From Pelodera strongyloides (lineage: Eukaryota > Nematoda > Chromadorea > Rhabditida > Rhabditidae): a stretch of DNA of 64,000 bases. Shown piece by piece: positions 58,001 to 64,000 of this stretch. The position numbers and the translations under genes are program-made. Positions within the stretch are counted from its first letter, which is position 1; each line of letters starts with the position of its first letter. Location of the stretch: the NCBI GenBank assembly GCA_036852015.1, contig JAANDG010000342.1, positions 1 to 64,000 on the forward strand, written 5' to 3'. The notes under the pieces are model-generated. The model ran no database searches. It was given only the letters and a program-made list of their open reading frames with translations, and was not told the origin of the DNA.

Positions 58001-58363
58001 CCTGCATAGGAAATGGGTGAACCGTGAGGGTTCACTGGTTTTTTTCGTGGACCGGCCTATTTGGTGACCAATTCGTGACCATCTCGTGACCATCTCGTGA
58101 CCATGTTTCATCAAAAACCGCCATCAGATGGTCACCAAATGGTCACGAACCTGTCACGATCCAGTAACCAGATGGTTTTTCGGTAAAAAACCATTTGGTG
58201 ATGGGCCAACGACGATAATTTCGTTTCCTGTGTGTCCAAAACATCACAATATTCCAGGGTGTTGGGCCCCCTCCAGAATATGGAGCCCTTTCAACAAGCA
58301 TTCGGCTGTTCATCAAAATCTCCTCTTGTTACCGAGCAAAGACAAAGATGTGTAGTATTTTGA
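31758..58363 (+). CDS. M13 (neprilysin-like) membrane metallopeptidase
   Basis: Exons in phase: 32218-32286, 32547-32649, 36388-36490, 37521-37627, 38190-38320, 43871-43953, 44302-44374, 49781-49879, 50741-50875, 52090-52161, 52326-52408, 52784-52868, 53436-53546, 54461-54538, 55000-55088, 55674-55817, 56152-56219, 56887-57014, 57395-57463, 57675-57820 and 58258-58363 (693 residues), plus an uncertain first exon with ATG at 31758. A type II anchor (LCFLSICITCILSTVTLVPI) is followed by an ectodomain opening with MDTTVNPCDHFYKYACG. The zinc site HEIAH (56189-56203) sits in YAGVGFFFSHEIAHAFD, and the third ligand and catalytic Asp are in ENIADN (57422-57439). The end, CGC-like GCSS then CVVF, fits the family's CxxW with W changed to F. 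The substrate-binding NAYY motif is altered to NAIHN, and FPAGILQPPFF to YPLSLTRSPFI. M13 enzymes cleave small peptides at the cell surface. The catalytic set is intact, so it is probably active with altered specificity. Total length is near the 700-770 expected. Confidence 0.92.
31833..31910 (+). repeat. Interstitial telomere array, 13 TTAGGC units
   Basis: Thirteen perfect GGCTTA units on the plus strand. They lie in the frame of the candidate first exon of the M13 gene, where they would encode alternating Gly-Leu. Confidence 0.98.
33093..33265. repeat. GA microsatellite
   Basis: Long (GA)n with GAAA and GATA interruptions. Confidence 0.92.
33534..33991. mobile_element. M6 element (458 bp)
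   Basis: TTAA-AGGGAGAGGCCCACGAG at the left and CTCGTGGGCCTCTACCT-TTAA at the right. Long inverted repeats include AATGTCCGGAATTTCAGAAA and its inverse. The right TTAA is shared with the following M4. Confidence 0.93.
33988..34158. mobile_element. M4 palindromic element back to back with M6
   Basis: Same palindrome as 29076-29246, with AGCGAAATGCTAGCCCC ends. Its left TTAA is the right TTAA of the M6 copy. Confidence 0.95.
34246..36252. mobile_element. M1 element split by a retrotransposon
   Basis: Left part 34246-34308 (AGCGAAATACCAGCCGG to TTCTTACGTATTTATG) and right part about 36139-36252 (CTCGAATTTAGCTCG to ACCGGCTGCTATTTCG) are the two halves of one M1 copy. The LINE at 34309-36140 lies between them. 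Confidence 0.82.
34309..36140 (+). mobile_element. Broken non-LTR retrotransposon (reverse transcriptase)
   Basis: Plus-strand reading pieces in several frames show reverse-transcriptase motifs in order. These are RAPGNDGISIDLLK (34677), then IHKKGSKEDINNYRPIAL, then EQAGFRGGYST (34948), DFKKAFDSVEK (35051), GVKQGDVISPTLF (35222) and the catalytic LLFADDVVLIA (35340). A C-terminal part with TYASETWCT, HRWAGHVIRR and RPQGRPPTRWAD (RTE-like nematode LINE style) follows. There are at least three frameshifts and no endonuclease domain, so it is 5'-truncated and dead. The 3' end has short repeats CTTCAAGGTATTCAAGG, typical of RTE-type tails. It landed inside an M1 element in an intron of the M13 gene. 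Confidence 0.9.
36490..36712. repeat. GC-rich repeat of M9 style
   Basis: GGCGGCTTCGCCGCGAAAAC, GAGCGCCAAATATG, TTGGCGTGCATATGG and TTGGCGCACG lie in the intron after the first ectodomain exon. It overlaps the splice donor region, so it must have inserted at the exon edge. Ends not defined. Confidence 0.4.
36932..37349. mobile_element. M5 element (418 bp)
   Basis: TTAA-AGGGTCAGGCCCATTTC to GATGGGCCTGACCCT-TTAA, almost identical to the copies at 1.9 and 50.1 kb. Confidence 0.95.
37488..37514. repeat. TAAA microsatellite
   Basis: About seven AAAT/TAAA units just before the exon that starts at 37521. Confidence 0.9.
37785..37850 (-). repeat. tRNA-like fragment with B box
   Basis: On the minus strand GTGGGTTCGAATATCGG resembles a T-arm, with upstream AATTGGTTAGAAC like a D-arm. 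Ends do not pair well. Confidence 0.4.
37942..38115. mobile_element. M1 element
   Basis: TTAA-AGCGAAATACCGGCCGG at the left and CCGGCCGGTATTCCGCT-TTAA at the right. Confidence 0.92.
38480..38990. repeat. Satellite-like repeat of about 185-220 bp, 2-3 copies
   Basis: The segment CGCAATGTTTCTCTGGGC-TATATAAG recurs at 38480, 38664 and 38883. A second shared segment, TTGACTATATTCCTCC then TAAATTGTCTGCAACTTGCT, is at about 38562 and 38777. A scrap of it reappears at 42242. Confidence 0.75.
39007..39250. mobile_element. M9 GC-rich repeat
   Basis: Starts ACTGATGAAACTTGGGTTG then CGCGCGGCGAGC. The interior has TTGGCGCAGACTGGGCGAAA, AGCTCGCC and CTGCGCCAGATTGGCGCC. The same start occurs at 59217 and 59838. 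Confidence 0.55.
39884..39985 (+). pseudogene. LINE reverse-transcriptase 3' remnant
   Basis: Reads SLFFKHRATRLWNLLPDSIV then LSSSVDSFKTRID-stop. The words RLWNxLPxxIV and SFKxxxD are the usual C-terminal signature of Jockey/CR1-type LINE reverse transcriptases. Nothing else of the element is intact. Confidence 0.7.
41102..41211. mobile_element. M1 element with internal deletion (110 bp)
   Basis: TTAA-GGCGAAATACTGACCGG at the left and CCGGCTGGTATTTCACT-TTAA at the right. The segment between the ATAAATTAGA and AAAACCGG words is missing compared with full copies. Confidence 0.85.
42050..42238. mobile_element. M9 GC-rich repeat
   Basis: Interior GGCGCAGACTGGGCGC and CTGGGCGCCGGCCTGGCGCA, right end ATCAAAGTTTAGCGTTG. 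Same word set as the copies at 39.0 and 59.9 kb. Confidence 0.55.
42311..42547. repeat. Tandem duplication, unit ~108-111 bp
   Basis: Starts at 42311, 42419 and 42530 (partial). The shared words are CCGCAGTGG or CCACAATGGCGTTGC, TATCGCTCGGC and ATACTCCGC. Confidence 0.85.
42972..43018. repeat. TA microsatellite
   Basis: Uninterrupted (TA)n of 47 bases. Confidence 0.98.
43027..43414. mobile_element. M1 element with ~190 bp internal insertion
   Basis: TTAA-AGCCAAATAGAAGCCGG at the left and CCGTCCGGCATTTTGCT-TTAA at the right. Between GCTCATTTGCATA (43142) and GACATATGCTGCATAAG (43343) lies foreign AT-rich DNA starting with ATAACATAGCATAACATAAC. Confidence 0.75.
43991..44280. repeat. Tandem array of M3 left ends
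   Basis: Six head-to-tail copies of AGCGGTATGACACGTGGTTT-like words (near 43998, 44035, 44068, 44098, 44124, 44147), 22-37 bases apart, then one inverse end (AACCACGTGCATACC) at 44260. It lies in a short intron of the M13 gene. A further inverse M3 end is at 44568-44592. Confidence 0.85.
44899..45435. mobile_element. Nested inverted-repeat element inside M7
   Basis: GTGACTCTAGGCCCGAAGGC at the left and GCGGGCCTAGAGTCAC at the right. CACGCC and GGCCTT words are mirrored inside, and a tRNA-like sequence lies near the middle. Confidence 0.75.
45124..45203 (-). pseudogene. Degenerate tRNA-like sequence (long variable arm type)
   Basis: On the minus strand: GGTATGGCCGAGTGGTCTAA with a D-arm (A box), a long variable region, then AGTTCGATTCC (B box). 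Layout resembles Leu or Ser tRNAs. The acceptor ends and T-stem have mismatches, so it is likely not functional. Confidence 0.55.
45560..46560. repeat. ~180-bp satellite, about five degenerate copies
   Basis: Repeats of ACTTTAAACTTCACGGATCA, GAAACTGCGAAGCGCGCT and CAATATTTTGAGAATCCCAG recur at about 45.58, 45.76, 45.94, 46.12, 46.31 and 46.49 kb with growing divergence. Open frames here are a by-product of repetition. Confidence 0.88.
46990..47241 (-). pseudogene. Ty3/gypsy-type RNase H fragment
   Basis: Minus-strand frame from 47241 reads KWNRGWLSS, FPEKEALDQVYAMSNRRTF and TMLTDHKPLIAVLEGAS. The E-ALD and TDHKPL words are the RNase H core of LTR-retrotransposon pol. No flanking reverse transcriptase, integrase or LTRs were seen. 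An unassigned Arg/Cys-rich frame at 46611-46919 (minus) may belong to the same wreck. Confidence 0.75.
47615..48240. repeat. Low-complexity tract of ACTACCCC / GGGGTAGT words
   Basis: More than fifteen loosely spaced copies of TACTACCC or GGGTAGTA separated by AT-rich text, with both orientations present. No fixed period. Confidence 0.75.
49600..49758. mobile_element. M2 element next to a 3' splice site
   Basis: TTAA-AGCGATATAAGAGGCGG at the left and AACCGGAAGTTATACCTCT-TTAA at the right, ending 22 bases before the M13 exon at 49781. Confidence 0.85.
49889..50059. mobile_element. M4 palindromic element back to back with M5
   Basis: Same 171-bp palindrome as at 29.1 and 34.0 kb. Starts 9 bases after the splice donor at 49880. 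The right TTAA is shared with the M5 copy. Confidence 0.95.
50056..50473. mobile_element. M5 element (418 bp)
   Basis: TTAA-AGGGTCAGGCCCATTTC to GAAATGGGCCTGACCCT-TTAA. Confidence 0.95.
50632..50712. mobile_element. M2-like remnant (81 bp)
   Basis: TTAA-AGCTTCGGGCA at the left and AGGGGCTTATCGCT-TTAA at the right, with ATTTGCATGCAATACATG inside. Ends 28 bases before an exon. Confidence 0.55.
50995..51318. repeat. GC-rich repeat with TTGCCGCTTGCACGCC words and an M9 end
   Basis: At least five copies of GTTGCC(G/A)CTTGCACG(C/T). On the minus strand the end at 51318 reads ACACTGACGAAAGTTGCGGC, the M9-type terminus. Confidence 0.65.
51425..51870. mobile_element. M6 element (446 bp)
   Basis: TTAA-AGGGAGAGGCCCATGAG at the left and CTCATGGGCCTCTCCCT-TTAA at the right. 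Long inverted repeats as in the 33.5-kb copy. Confidence 0.94.
52517..52665. mobile_element. M10 single arm
   Basis: TTTTACGCTTCCAGTGCGTG, CAAGGGAGTTCAAATTCAAA and CATGACATGTTCCGCAG match the right arm of the 17.66-18.40 kb element. Confidence 0.75.
52909..52935. mobile_element. M3 solo left end
   Basis: TTAA-AGCGGTATGACACGTGG then TTTTGAG, with no matching right end. Confidence 0.6.
53560..53739. mobile_element. M1 element next to a 5' splice site
   Basis: GGCGAAATACCGGCCGA at the left (TTAA eroded to GTTG) and TTCGGGTATTTCGCT-TTAA at the right. Starts 13 bases after the splice donor at 53547. Confidence 0.88.
55103..55273. mobile_element. M1 element with a 9-base deletion at the left end
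   Basis: TTAA-AGCCGGTTTTTGAAACACA lacks the GAAATACCG segment present in all other copies. The right end CCGGCCAGTATTTCGCT-TTAA is intact. Starts 14 bases after a splice donor. Confidence 0.88.
55470..55615. mobile_element. M10 single arm
   Basis: CCTTTTACGCTTCGACAGCG, CAAGGGAGTTCAAATTCAAA, CATGTTCCGCAGAGGTCC and GCTCGACGTTTTCGGG match the M10 right arm. Confidence 0.8.
55905..56062. repeat. GC-rich inverted repeat in M13 intron
   Basis: CACAGAATGGCGGCGCACC is mirrored by GGTGCGCCGCCGTTCTGTG (a 19-base inverse pair, 55958-55999). GCACCTATGGCTGCCG and TATAAAAGGCTGCCG follow. The stretch sits just upstream of the exon carrying the zinc-binding motif. Confidence 0.75.
58054..58207. mobile_element. 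M8 element (GGTGACCA type)
   Basis: GGCC-TATTTGGTGACCA at the left, CATTTGGTGATGGGCC at the right, with internal copies of GGTCAC and GTGACCAT. A second copy is at 61211-61351. It lies in the last intron of the M13 gene. Confidence 0.75.
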
Positions 58364-58369
58364 AATAAA
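58364..58369 (+). terminator. Poly(A) signal of the M13 gene
   Basis: AATAAA immediately after the stop codon, giving a minimal 3' end. Confidence 0.6.
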
Positions 58370-58671
58370 ATATTTGTTGTAATCATAGAGTGGTTGATGG
58401 GTTTTGTACACTTACACGCTGAATCCAATGACGTTGCTTACTTGGAAGTTATTCGGACATTTTTGCGCCGAAATCGAACTTTTTTGTTCGTATATATCGT
58501 GTGGTTTTTATGAAAAGTCACGGATATCAGTAAAAGAAACAATGGAAAAAAATGATATTCTACTCTTGGTATAAATCATCGAAGATCTACCCTTACTATC
58601 TATAATCTTCTCCCATAATGGATCGTATCTCAACAATAAATCATCAAGCCATTAGATTGTTTGGATTTGTA

Positions 58672-59270
58672 TTTGTATTTGCGGCACGATGTGTCCCATC
58701 GTAGCGTCATCTCCGGGTACCTGTAGCTAGAGGGTTATCCCAATGACTAGCACCCCATTTGTTTCAACATTATGTGGCCCTATTATTGTCTTTTCACATA
58801 CGTAGATTATTTATATGTTAATGTAACGTTGGGACACATGCACTTATTACTGGGTAGCCAATTCCTGAATATATACTACGTACAACTACTCCGCATAAAC
58901 GTAATGTTGCGTTATCACCCTGTTTTACGTTTATTTACCCCTACGGTAATTTTTAATGGCTTCAGTGGCTTTAGTATTTTCTCTTTCCTTTGATTTTCCA
59001 TTTACAGTATTATCACCCTTTATCAACTGAAAGAATCATGCAACTGGAAATAAATTATTATTATTTGGACAGCTTATAGAAATCATTTAATCTAGTTTTT
59101 TTTTACTAACACTACACCTACGCTTTTTGATTTTAGTTTAAAACCGAATTCCATGGAACAACGTTCATTTTCCTTTCATTAAATTACTTTTGTATTAGGC
59201 AGCCTTGGCTTGGACCACTGACGAAACTTGGTTGTGCGCGTCGAAATAAAGGGGTTCGCCCAGGAATATT
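58672..59270. repeat. Tandem duplication, copy 1 (period 621 bp)
   Basis: TGCGGCACGATGTGTCCCAT at 58680 recurs at 59301. Copy 1 ends inside an M9 start (ACTGACGAAACTTGGTTGTG, 59219). Confidence 0.93.
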
Positions 59271-59292
59271 AAAAATATCCTTACATTGATTA

Positions 59293-59885
59293 ATTGTATT
59301 TGCGGCACGATGTGTCCCATCGTAGCGTCATCTCCGGGTACCCGCAGCTAGAGGGTTATCCCAATGACTAGCACCCCATTTGTTTTAACATTATGTGGCC
59401 TATTATTGTCTTTTCACATACGTAGATTATTTATATGTTAATGTAACGTTGGGACACATGCACCTATTACTGGGTAGCCAATTCCTGAATATATACTACG
59501 TACAACTACTCCGCATAAACGTAATGTTACGTTATCACCCTGTTTTACGTTTATTTACCCCTACGGTAATTTTTAATGGCTTCAGTGGCTTTAGTATTTT
59601 CTCTTTCCTTTGATTTTCCATTTACAGTATTATCACCCTTTATCAACTGAAAGAATCATGCAACTGGAAATAAATTATTATTGTTTGGACAGCTTATAGA
59701 AATCATTTAATCTAGTTTTTTTTACTAACACTACACCTACGCTTTTTCATTTTAGTTTAAAACCGAATTCCATGGAAGAACGTTCATTTTCTTTTCATTA
59801 AATTATTTTTGTATTAGGCAGCCTGGGCATGGACCACTGACGAAACTCAGTTGTGCGCGGCGAAATAAAGGGGGTTCGCCAAGTC
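59293..59885. repeat. Tandem duplication, copy 2
   Basis: Over 95 percent identical by eye to copy 1. A frame of about 72 codons is shared by both copies but simply reflects the high identity. Copy 2 continues into a longer M9 repeat. Confidence 0.93.
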
Positions 59886-60092
59886 TTCGCCAGTCTCTCG
59901 CCAGGCCCAGGCGAGTGCATTGACAACCTATTCGCGAAAACCAGGCGAAGATTGGGCTAAAGCGCCGCGCATCCTTTTTGGCTGCCCATTTTCTTGGCAT
60001 TCCAGGCGCGCGTCTGGCGAAGACTGGGCGAAATGCGCGGCGAAGCCTGGGCGAACCTTTTTTTTCGCCGCACACTCGCCGAGTATCGCGTT
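59838..60092. mobile_element. M9 GC-rich repeat, longest copy
   Basis: Left ACTGACGAAACTCAGTTGTG then CGCGGCGA; right CGAGTATCGCGTTGACAGT. The interior repeats CCAGGCGAAGATTGGGC and CTGGCGAAGACTGGGCGAAA. The ends are imperfect inverses (ACTGACGAAACT and AGTATCGCGTTGACAGT). Confidence 0.6.
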
Positions 60093-62130
60093 GACAGTAA
60101 AACGTACCGCTTAAAAAAGATTACAATAGCATAACGGGGTGGAACAAAGTTCATTTTTCTTTTCATTAAATAACTTTTGTATCAGACAACATTATCCAGT
60201 AAAATGTTACTGATTAAAAACTAATAAAACTAATTTAAAATCACCTGTGAACAGGTGTATTATTAGAAATAGACGGGGGATTAGAGATTAGGTCATATAT
60301 CTGATGAAACTGATTCTAATTTTGAACTTCAGAACCGAGGACGTACCTGAATAGAATAGTTTTGTATGACCAACCTCGCACTTTTATCTTTCTTCGAATT
60401 TGTGATGCTTATTAGGGATGTGCGGTTCTTTTTCTTTATTTCTATTTTGGTTCTTACTTACTTTGTATCTATTTAGATGTTTATAATTAAGGTAAATAAT
60501 CACGAAGGTTATCTTTAGGGTATCTTTACTGGAGACCTTTCCCTTGTAAAAATGCTTTGTCATTAGCCTTTATCGCCTCATTCCCTTGCAAATAAAGCGT
60601 TCAAGGAGGCTCTTTCAAAATCTGCTATGTATTCCGTCTTTCTTTCGGTTTGATTTTGAATTCTGTCTAGCCAGTTATAAAAGTACCACTTATACTTAGG
60701 TGAATTAAAAATTACATTTCATTATTCTCGTTCTAAATATAATTAGTTTAATTATAATTAGCTACGCCCTTAATTTTCCCCTTCCTTCACGCATTAGAGC
60801 TTCATTCTAAAGCATGGTGAACCGAATGGACTAGGTGTTGGTCACATAATTAGATTGCGTAACCTTCTTCCAACATTATAATTATATTCGTCGAACGTTA
60901 TAATTATATTTACCTGGTAATGGTGCTGTTGTTGCCACGCGGATGCATTGTCCATCTAATTTCTAGGAAAAACATATATGGAAAACAATTTACGCTCCAC
61001 GTAAATTGTTGCTAGGTTTTCATTTACTCTCGCAGTTTCCTTTAGCTACACTGCGTAAAGTTACGAAGAGATTACTGTGCCGTATAAATATACGTAAGCC
61101 TGAAATTACTTTGATAAGCCAAAGTCCAAAGTTACAAATTATGCTTTATTTTCTCCACATGATATGGTAGAACACTAATAAATATGGTTGTCTATTCATC
61201 GCATATAAACGCCCATTTGGTGACCAATTGGTGACCTTGTCGTGACCAAGATTTCTCAAAAACCGTCGGCAGTGGCCACGACATGGTCATCAAATGGTTA
61301 GTGACTGGTCATCATATGGTTTTTTTTTCTGAAACCCATTTGGCGACCGGCTACTGACTGTTTTTCTGTGGTCTGGGCAATTATGTAGTTTTCCTGTGAA
61401 CTCTAATCAAAGCACATTACACCTTCATATCACTAGTTTCATCAATTTTTTTCCGGTTGTATATATGAATAATAATCTGCTATCTGCTCAACACCTATCT
61501 AATCTAATGTTTTTTTTCGGCCAAGTTATCCCGCTTGTGGGATGGAATAATTGCATTCATTTTCCATTAGTCGACCACAATTGCCCCTTTTTACGTACAA
61601 ACAAAAGCTAATGAAAGCCGCCCGCCAAAGCTGATATTAGTGCTATTCTTTCTTCTCTTTTTGTGTTTTTATTCGGCAAAGCTTGAGAAGGAGTAGTTTG
61701 CTGTTTGCATACTGCAGTCATTGACTTTGTTGGAAGTAGAAGCGAGCATCCAGTAAATTCAAAATCGTCTTCTTCTACTATGGTGATTTCACTGGAAACG
61801 CAGTGAAACTGAAACAATCTAATTCATCTGCTTTTGGCTTTATTTCAAGGAGTTTGCTCCTACACTATTTTTTCTCAATAAATTCTCTTTTAATTACCTT
61901 TCTTTACGTTGATCTTCTTCGTTTCAAAGGATGACACCATTGTAGCCTTCACTATTGGTTTCCCTTTTCTTTGCTTTCCACATAACTGTCACCTTTTACC
62001 AAATGAAAACATCATGCAACCTGGAAATAAATTCTTATTAATATTTCAAGTGGGTTTGTGTTCAACCAGATTATTCATTTAAATTTTTGCATTTACAGAT
62101 TACTCATACAACAAAGGGTTCGCAGTTGAT
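60093..62130. other. Intergenic, AT-rich
   Basis: No exon chain was recognised. It holds an M8 element (61211-61351), a short hairpin (AACAATTTACG and its inverse, 60984-61010) and a diverged third copy, at about 61965-62035, of a piece of the 621-bp repeat (ATCATGCAACCTGGAAATAA). Confidence 0.5.
61211..61351. mobile_element. M8 element, second copy
   Basis: GCCCATTTGGTGACCAATTG at the left and CCCATTTGGCGACCGGC at the right, with internal GTCGTGACCAAG and GCCACGACATGG in inverse relation. Confidence 0.7.
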
Positions 62131-62957
62131 ATGAATTCCAAACTCATATGGTAAGTATTCTAAAGTTGTTTTGGGTCCAATAATCCCCCAGCCCATTGTC
62201 AGAAGCATGCTCCAAAATGATAATCGGAGGTACCAAGTTTCTGGAGCATAATCGGCATTTTCGTGTTGAGTACGGTTTCCGTCAAGTGCGCGATTCCTTG
62301 TTTGCGTGACTTGAAAGAAAACGGAAAATTAGCATATGTTTGCCCAAATTCGTCGGGTGGGCTCCTACATCTGCGCCAGACTTGTGCCAAATCATAGCCG
62401 CGCACCTCACAAGTTTCGTCGGTGTATTAGCATTTTTTTTCAATGAGTAATAGCCATGTCCTAGACTCCTAGAGATTATTACTGAGATGTCATGCACTTT
62501 GATGCTTTGATCTACTATTTGAATAATCTTGTACATTTATTCACTCATTCCAGGCTTCTCTTCCTATCACTTGTGGTACTAATTAATGGTCAACCGATTC
62601 CTTGGCAAGAGGTAAGTTTTTACATTTTTAAATATTAGTTTATTGCTTTGTAAACATTTCGTTGTCACATTCATTTGGTTTGAGCGATTTTTGTGTCAGT
62701 GTCGCGTGACGGTTTCAGAAACCGATGCGCAGTTATTTTCATAGAATACACCGTCAGCATACGTAACCGGATGTTTTTCTGCTTTAAAATGCATTTGCGA
62801 CGGTTTTCTGAAATAAACTAACGAATCTTTCTTCCAGGCTCAGGAACTTCTGCAGCGTATTCCCTCTTATGGGCACGTGAATCGGTCCGGGTCTGGTTCC
62901 GGACTAGTCTCTGCAAGGGCTCTGCACTTCCTCTTCTTACCTAATAGACTCACATAA
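62131..62957 (+). CDS. Small secreted protein or peptide precursor (65 aa)
   Basis: Three exons in phase: 62131-62150, 62554-62611 and 62838-62957. The signal peptide is MNSKLIWLLFLSLVVLING, with likely cleavage after Gly19. The predicted mature chain begins with Gln (QPIPWQEAQELLQRIPSYG), which could form pyroglutamate. A Gly/Ser stretch (SGSGSG, 43-48) and a hydrophobic end (ALHFLFLPNRLT) follow. There are no cysteines, no paired basic sites and no amidation signal. TTTACAG at 62093-62099, about 31 bases before the ATG, is a possible spliced-leader acceptor. AATAAA at 62968 follows the stop closely. The family is not recognised. The layout resembles short nematode secreted peptides, but function is unknown. 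Confidence 0.7.
62195..62431 (-). mobile_element. M9 GC-rich repeat, inverse orientation
   Basis: On the minus strand it starts ACACCGACGAAACTTGTGAG then GTGCGCGGC, the M9 start. The interior includes GGCGCAGATGTAGG. It lies in the first intron of the small secreted gene. Confidence 0.55.
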
Positions 62958-62967
62958 GTTGTAAAGT

Positions 62968-62973
62968 AATAAA
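62968..62973 (+). terminator. Poly(A) signal
   Basis: AATAAA 11 bases after the stop of the second small secreted gene. Confidence 0.7.
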
Positions 62974-62979
62974 GTTAAT

Positions 62980-64000
62980 TTTAAAGCTTGGAAAGTTTGT
63001 TAACTGTGACTGTGGACAGGACAGATACAGAGAATTAATTATATTTAGTCACAAGATGGAAAGGGTAGTTGAAGCACGCAAGCACGTAAGGTACTATAAT
63101 TTGGAACTGAATTTCGAAGCAATATAGGAGAAAGCAAGTGAATATCCAAGTCCCAAGTCACTAAAAATTCGATAAAGATCATGGTTTGCTATCAAGAGAA
63201 CCCACGTCGCATGTAAAATATGAGGTGCACCGACTTTTCAACAATCATTGGACAAAATTGCGGAAAATGAGCACGGAAGTAGTGCCACAAAAGCGCTAAA
63301 CAGAGCAGTATTCTTCATGTATTGGACGGGTCGATGGTCCTGTCCTCTTTACCTTAGATTGGTGTGAACCGCTCTACGCTGGCACTCTTTTTTCAGTGCC
63401 GCACCCACGCGTTGAACTAAAGTCATTTCCTTAATTGGGTTTCTGAAGGAAGTCATATATTAGGTAACGGGTCGATTTCTCCACTGAGATGGGCAATTCA
63501 ATTAGTTGAGATTCAGACTAGAGATTCACACTGTTACACATTTCCGTGCTATTTTTAGCTGGAAGAGAATTCATTTCGTTCATTTTGACGTAATGACGTT
63601 TCCCTTGTTCTTCAGTCAACATTTGCATTGGAATAGCGGCGGATTTGGAAAAGATTCACAAAAACAATCGCACCTTTTTGGCTTTTGTTGGATACTCTAT
63701 GAGCCTTTGACCTTTGCTGTCTGCTACTCCGTAATGTTACCGTAGTCTGTAGGTCCTTGACGAGTTATGATTTATTCACTTACCATTTATTAAAAATATA
63801 TACACAATTTTATTAATTACTTGTGATAATTCATGTGAATAACATTAAAAATGTAGAAAAAATTTGGAGAATAGGTAGTGCGTTTTTTAATTGGAGAATT
63901 ATTGACCTCGTACAATGAAGTTCATAGTTTCATGGAACAAATGCAAAGCTAAATTGCATCCAAATATAGAAAGTTAGAAATATTCAGGGTTGTTGTGAAA
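62980..64000. other. Intergenic, nothing recognised
   Basis: No element end, exon chain or RNA gene was recognised in the last kilobase. Confidence 0.5.

Noticed and set aside
58772..59613. Conserved 72-codon frame in both copies of the 621-bp duplication
   Set aside because: The copies are nearly identical DNA, so frame conservation carries no information. The hydrophobic composition is that of AT-rich DNA, and no start context or splice sites support it.

Overview
The window is nuclear DNA of a nematode. The evidence is: genes built of many short exons with GT/AG introns ending in the nematode-type TTTCAG; probable spliced-leader acceptors placed 0 to about 30 bases before several start codons; very short 3' ends; blocks of the nematode telomere repeat TTAGGC (at 6.15 kb, 20.36 kb and a 13-unit array at 31.8 kb); and clearly rhabditid-like protein families. 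The species cannot be named from sequence alone. Genes are sparse and mobile elements are dense, unlike C. elegans. Gene models were assembled by hand by joining exons whose splice phases agree. | LAYOUT. 1.5-7.2 kb, minus strand: a complete Disabled-type (DAB-1) endocytic adaptor in 11 exons, with an N-terminal PTB domain and a tail carrying DPF and NPF motifs. 7.2-19.3 kb: a gene-poor stretch with short inverted-repeat elements, GA/TA microsatellites and minisatellites. 19.3-22.4 kb, plus: a protein made only of ankyrin repeats, 8 exons. 24.3-25.7 kb, plus: a small secreted protein. 26.8-31.0 kb, plus: an 11-exon Lys/Glu-rich protein with a Cys-Cys-Cys N-terminus. 31.8-58.4 kb, plus: a very large M13 (neprilysin-like) membrane metallopeptidase gene whose introns hold a broken non-LTR retrotransposon, a 4.36 kb TTAA-flanked element and many small elements. 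58.4-62.1 kb: a 621 bp tandem duplication, GC-rich repeats and small elements. 62.1-63.0 kb, plus: a second small secreted protein. The last 1 kb shows nothing recognisable. | MOBILE DNA. The dominant feature is a set of short non-autonomous inverted-repeat elements, called M1 to M7 here. All are flanked by TTAA and begin with AGCG or AGGG. About 14 M1 copies and at least 20 copies of M2-M7 are visible. Different families share the target and terminal bases, lie back to back sharing one TTAA, and often sit within 9-28 bases of exon edges. This suggests that former minimal introns were enlarged by insertion. TTAA targeting is typical of piggyBac-type transposases, but no transposase gene is visible here. 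| FUNCTION. The six genes do not look like one pathway. They are an endocytic adaptor, an ankyrin protein, a membrane peptidase, two putative secreted peptides or precursors and one protein of unknown role. A peptidase of the neprilysin class near putative secreted peptides is suggestive but not evidence of a link.
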